A stretch of DNA of 8,556 nucleotides from Verrucomicrobiaceae bacterium (lineage in GTDB: Bacteria > Verrucomicrobiota > Verrucomicrobiia > Verrucomicrobiales > Akkermansiaceae): contig JAIXVN010000643.1 of the NCBI GenBank assembly GCA_027483005.1, forward strand, positions 1 to 8,556. Reading direction: 5' to 3'. How positions within the stretch are numbered: position 1 is the stretch's first letter; every line of letters begins with the position of its first letter. A program made the translations under genes and the position numbers. The notes below the pieces were generated by a model. The model had not been told where the DNA came from and did no database searches. It saw only the letters and a list, made by a program, of their open reading frames with translations. Shown here one piece after another: positions 6,468 through 8,556 of this stretch.

Positions 6468-7858
6468 GACCAACCGCCACCGAGGGCCTTGTAAAGCTGG
6501 ATGAAGGCGATGGTGCGGCTGGCCCGGACGGTCAAGAGGGTCTCCTCGAGACCGAGCAGGGTGCTTTGGGAATCGAGGATGGTGAGGATGTCGGCGACGC
6601 CGGCTTCGTATCGTTGCTGGGCAAGCGTCGCGGCCTCGCGGGCCGCACTGGTGGCCTTCTCGAGGGTTTCCAATCTCTCGGCCGTGCGGTTGCAGGCAAT
6701 CAAGGCATCCTCCACTTCGGAGAGCGCTGTTAGAACGGTCGAGCGATAGCCGTTCCAGGCCTGCTCCTCGGCGGCGTCCTGGGCCTCGATGTTGGAGCGG
6801 ATCCTTCCGGCGTTGAAGATCGGACTGGTGATTCCGGCGGCGATGCCCGCGCTGGTGCTCTGCGGGTCGAAGACCTTTCCTGAGCCCAGGGTGTTCAGTC
6901 CGAGCGAACCTGTTAGATTGAGCGATGGGTAACGCTCGGCGTTGGCGGCGCGGGTGCTGGCGGCGGCGGCGAGGAGCTGGTAGCCGGCGAGGCGCACATC
7001 CGGGCGTTTGCGGACCGTGTCCGCCGGGATGCCGATGGCGAGGCTTCTGGCAGGATTGGGAATGGAGTTCCGCCCTGTGGAAAGAAGTCCATCCAGGGTC
7101 CCGGGAGTCTGGCCAGCGAGGAGGGCGATGAGATTGCGCGCCTGGGCGATTGACTGCTGTCGGGAAGGCACCGCGGCGCGCGCTTGTTCGAGGCTTCTGA
7201 TGGCCTGGCTGGATTCAAGGGAGTCGGTCACGCCGGATTGCGTGCGCCAGGTGGCGAGTCTTGAAGTTTCCTCGCGGGCCGTGACCGTCAGTTGCAGCAC
7301 GCCCAGGGCGGCCTCGTTGGCGCGCAGGCTCGTGTAGGCGATGGCGATCTCCGAGGCGAGCGAGGCCTGGACCGAGTGGAGGTTTTCCTGGGCGGAACCG
7401 TATTGCGCCGCAGCGGCTTCGATCCTGCTGCGGTTCTTTCCGAAAAGATCGATTTCCCATGAGGCGTTGAGTCCGGCTGAGGACGAGGTGGCATCGCTGC
7501 CCCCGCCGCCAAGGGTTTGGTAGGCATTGGAGCCCACCGAGCTGGATCCACTGAGCGTCGGAAACAGCGAGGAGGCCTCGGCGTTTCGGCGTGCGCGGGA
7601 TTCCCGGACCCGGGCGGAGGCCGAGGCGAGGTCCGGATTGTTCCGCAGGGCGTCGGCAATGATCCGCGAGAGGGTGGGATCCTCGAATCGCCCCCACCAG
7701 CGGGAAAGGTCCTTGGAAGGCGCTGCGTCCGGGAAGTTTCCCGCATTCTTCCAAGCCACCGGAAGCGGCGCACTGCTGCGATTGAAGCCAGAAGGAAGGC
7801 TGCAGCTCATGCCAAGAACGGCGACGAGGGAGTAAGGAAAAAGGCGGAAGCGGTTCAT
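6455..7858 (-). CDS. NodT/TolC-family outer-membrane efflux factor, probable lipoprotein
   Basis: 467 residues from ATG 7858; a GTG three codons upstream (7867) is a weaker alternative. It forms the outer-membrane/periplasmic duct of the pump as a trimer. The N-terminus is basic then hydrophobic (FRLFPYSLVAVLGMSC), and Cys19 is a likely lipidation site, although the lipobox GMSC is imperfect at -3. NodT-type landmarks follow in order: WWGRFEDPTLSRIIADALRN (54-73), SWEIDLFGKNR (133-143), GIPADTVRKRPDVRLAGYQL (276-295), SPIFNAGRIRSNIEA (345-359), QQRYEAGVADILTILDSQ (414-431) and IQLYKALGGGW (453-463). These mark the two duplicated OEP repeats. It is the first gene of the operon, with its promoter presumably in 7859-8196. 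Confidence 0.94.
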   Translation of the reverse strand: MNRFRLFPYSLVAVLGMSCSLPSGFNRSSAPLPVAWKNAGNFPDAAPSKDLSRWWGRFEDPTLSRIIADALRNNPDLASASARVRESRARRNAEASSLFPTLSGSSSVGSNAYQTLGGGGSDATSSSAGLNASWEIDLFGKNRSRIEAAAAQYGSAQENLHSVQASLASEIAIAYTSLRANEAALGVLQLTVTAREETSRLATWRTQSGVTDSLESSQAIRSLEQARAAVPSRQQSIAQARNLIALLAGQTPGTLDGLLSTGRNSIPNPARSLAIGIPADTVRKRPDVRLAGYQLLAAAASTRAANAERYPSLNLTGSLGLNTLGSGKVFDPQSTSAGIAAGITSPIFNAGRIRSNIEAQDAAEEQAWNGYRSTVLTALSEVEDALIACNRTAERLETLEKATSAAREAATLAQQRYEAGVADILTILDSQSTLLGLEETLLTVRASRTIAFIQLYKALGGGWSPES

Positions 7859-7909
7859 GGTCAACACGACGGCAGTCTTCGGGGTGCCAGCACGGTGGTT
7901 CGGTTCCCG

Positions 7910-7940
7910 ATTAAACCCGCCGAGCCTACGGTCTTGTCTC
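7910..7940 (-). promoter_or_regulatory. Weak sigma70-like promoter candidate for the efflux operon
   Basis: On the - strand TTTAAT (7915-7910) matches five of six bases of a -10 box. GAGACA (7940-7935) matches four of six of a -35 box, but the spacer is 19 bases, longer than ideal. The position, about 50 bases ahead of ATG 7858, is sensible, and this is among the most AT-rich spots in an otherwise GC-rich leader. Chance matches of this quality are common. Confidence 0.25.
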
Positions 7941-8038
7941 AGGAAAGCTTACCCGGTGTCCGATTTTCCCGAAGTTGGCCGGGTTGAGGGGAGAGCGCCT
8001 TCACCCTCCGGTCGATGGCCAGCACCTCCCGGTGAATT

Positions 8039-8048
8039 CAAGGCCTTG
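8039..8048. promoter_or_regulatory. Perfect 10-bp palindrome CAAGGCCTTG, possible operator
   Basis: CAAGGCCTTG is its own reverse complement and sits about 180 bases upstream of the outer-membrane factor start, in non-coding DNA. A dimeric regulator could bind such a site, but no regulator gene is in the window and a 10-bp palindrome may be chance. Confidence 0.2.
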
Positions 8049-8196
8049 CCGGCTGCCTGCTCGCGCCTTGATCGGGAGTTGCAAGCTACAACCTTCCCGA
8101 CAAGGTACGGACCCTTCGAGGAAGGATCGAGGAATTCATCATCGACAAGCGACGAGATCAGCTCGCTGTATGAAAACGGGAAGAACTGAGGGCGGT

Positions 8197-8556
8197 TCAC
8201 GCCAACATTCCTAACAGCAGCGCAAACACCTCCGGCTCTTTTCCTCGATCCGGCGTTCCTTTCAGACAAGACGAGAACCATTTCTGAAGAGTGGCGCGTT
8301 GATCGGAGGGGAGGGTGCGGACGAGGCTTTCGGTGGAGAGGGGTTTCAACGCGGCTGCGTCCCTTCGACCATGGGCGCGGTGCAGGATGCCTCGGTAACG
8401 GAGCAGCATGGAGTCGAGCAGCACCCAGGGGAAATTCGGACTGCCGGGCGGGCCGACGACGAGGTTCCTGCCATCGCCACCCGCCAGCTTGATGCCGCCG
8501 AGTTTGACTTTCAGCTCAGGCAGGCTGCCGCCCTTGAAGAAGGCCGCGATGCCACC
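8197..8556 (-). CDS. C-terminal part of an unrecognised protein (partial)
   Basis: The frame is open from the window edge to a TGA at 8197-8199, giving 119 residues; the start lies beyond 8556. It begins GGIAAFFKGGSLPELKVKLG, includes LVVGPPGSPNFPWVLLDSML (about 33-52) and an Arg/His-rich helical stretch (LRYRGILHRAHGRRDAAALK), and ends EVFALLLGMLA. I do not recognise the family. The 'LKVKLGGIKLAGGDGRNLVV' segment reads as beta hairpin and the rest as mostly helical. No membrane segment or signal is visible in this part. It points the same way as the efflux operon but is separated from it by 338 non-coding bases, so co-transcription is possible but not indicated. Confidence 0.65.
   Translation of the reverse strand, partial: GGIAAFFKGGSLPELKVKLGGIKLAGGDGRNLVVGPPGSPNFPWVLLDSMLLRYRGILHRAHGRRDAAALKPLSTESLVRTLPSDQRATLQKWFSSCLKGTPDRGKEPEVFALLLGMLA

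Larger units (their letters stand above)
7859..8196. other. Intergenic region upstream of the efflux operon
   Basis: These 338 bases separate the end of the unrecognised gene at 8197 from the outer-membrane factor start, both on the - strand. I see no convincing gene: the overlapping open frames have no family resemblance, no ribosome sites and Arg/Ser/Pro-rich composition. It contains several small inverted repeats: CACC-4-GGTG at 8023-8034, CAAGGCCTTG at 8039-8048, ACCTT-6-AAGGT at 8091-8106 and CCTTC-3-GAAGG at 8112-8124. None is followed by a T run on either strand, so they are not obvious terminators. Promoter and operator of the operon probably lie here. Confidence 0.6.

Noticed and set aside
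8112..8124. CCTTC-GAG-GAAGG hairpin as a terminator for the 8197-8556 gene
   Set aside because: The stem is only 5 bp, the loop is 3 bases, and no T run follows on the - strand.
7857..8189. Open frames on both strands in the gap upstream of the efflux operon (up to 110 codons)
   Set aside because: Composition is low in hydrophobic order and rich in Arg, Ser and Pro, no family motif is seen, and the - strand frame overlaps the end of the 8197-8556 gene.

Overview
The window looks like about 8.5 kb of a high-GC (roughly 60% by eye) bacterial chromosome, most likely Verrucomicrobiota or a close relative. The support is circumstantial: a secreted protein built from FN3-like units, followed by a segment of the 'tYlVqWSeDLesW ... 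vP ... rlFvRLkv' type and an Ig-like domain (an architecture I associate with exported proteins of this phylum), and gene starts without clear Shine-Dalgarno sequences. No rRNA, tRNA, CRISPR array or insertion sequence is visible.

Layout. Positions 1-165 (+) hold the last 54 codons of an unrecognised gene. Positions 287-2365 (+) encode a 692-aa exported repeat protein with 414-bp tandem units and a C-terminal Ig-like domain. Directly behind its stop (about 2366-2543) lies a recognisable but broken second Ig-like domain, with two frame changes and an in-frame TAG, so the gene has lost its original 3' end. On the opposite strand, 2382-2966, is a VapC-type PIN-domain toxin gene that has no ordinary start codon at the expected place. 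Its reading frame runs past the end of the PIN domain into the antisense of the Ig remnant. This 2.36-3.04 kb stretch looks like a junction of two decaying genes.

Positions 7858 down to 3086 (- strand) form a four-gene tripartite efflux operon, transcribed right to left: NodT/TolC-type outer-membrane factor, MacA/HlyD-type periplasmic adaptor, MacB-type ATPase, and MacB-type permease. ATPase and permease are separate genes rather than one MacB polypeptide. Together they would form an inner-membrane ABC pump joined through the adaptor to an outer-membrane duct. The first three genes are packed tightly (18-bp gap, then a 4-bp ATGA overlap). The permease is set off by a 118-bp gap carrying two period-7 repeat arrays in opposite orientation (TCAAGAT-type and TCTTGnn-type), which could fold into a hairpin just ahead of the permease start.

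Positions 7859-8196 are non-coding and probably hold the operon promoter. Positions 8197-8556 (-) are the C-terminal 119 codons of an unrecognised gene that runs off the window.

I see no clear new biological system. The items most worth a second look are the inverted heptamer arrays inside the operon, the decayed Ig/PIN junction, and the repeated 'SREVsLfiG' linker architecture of the secreted protein.
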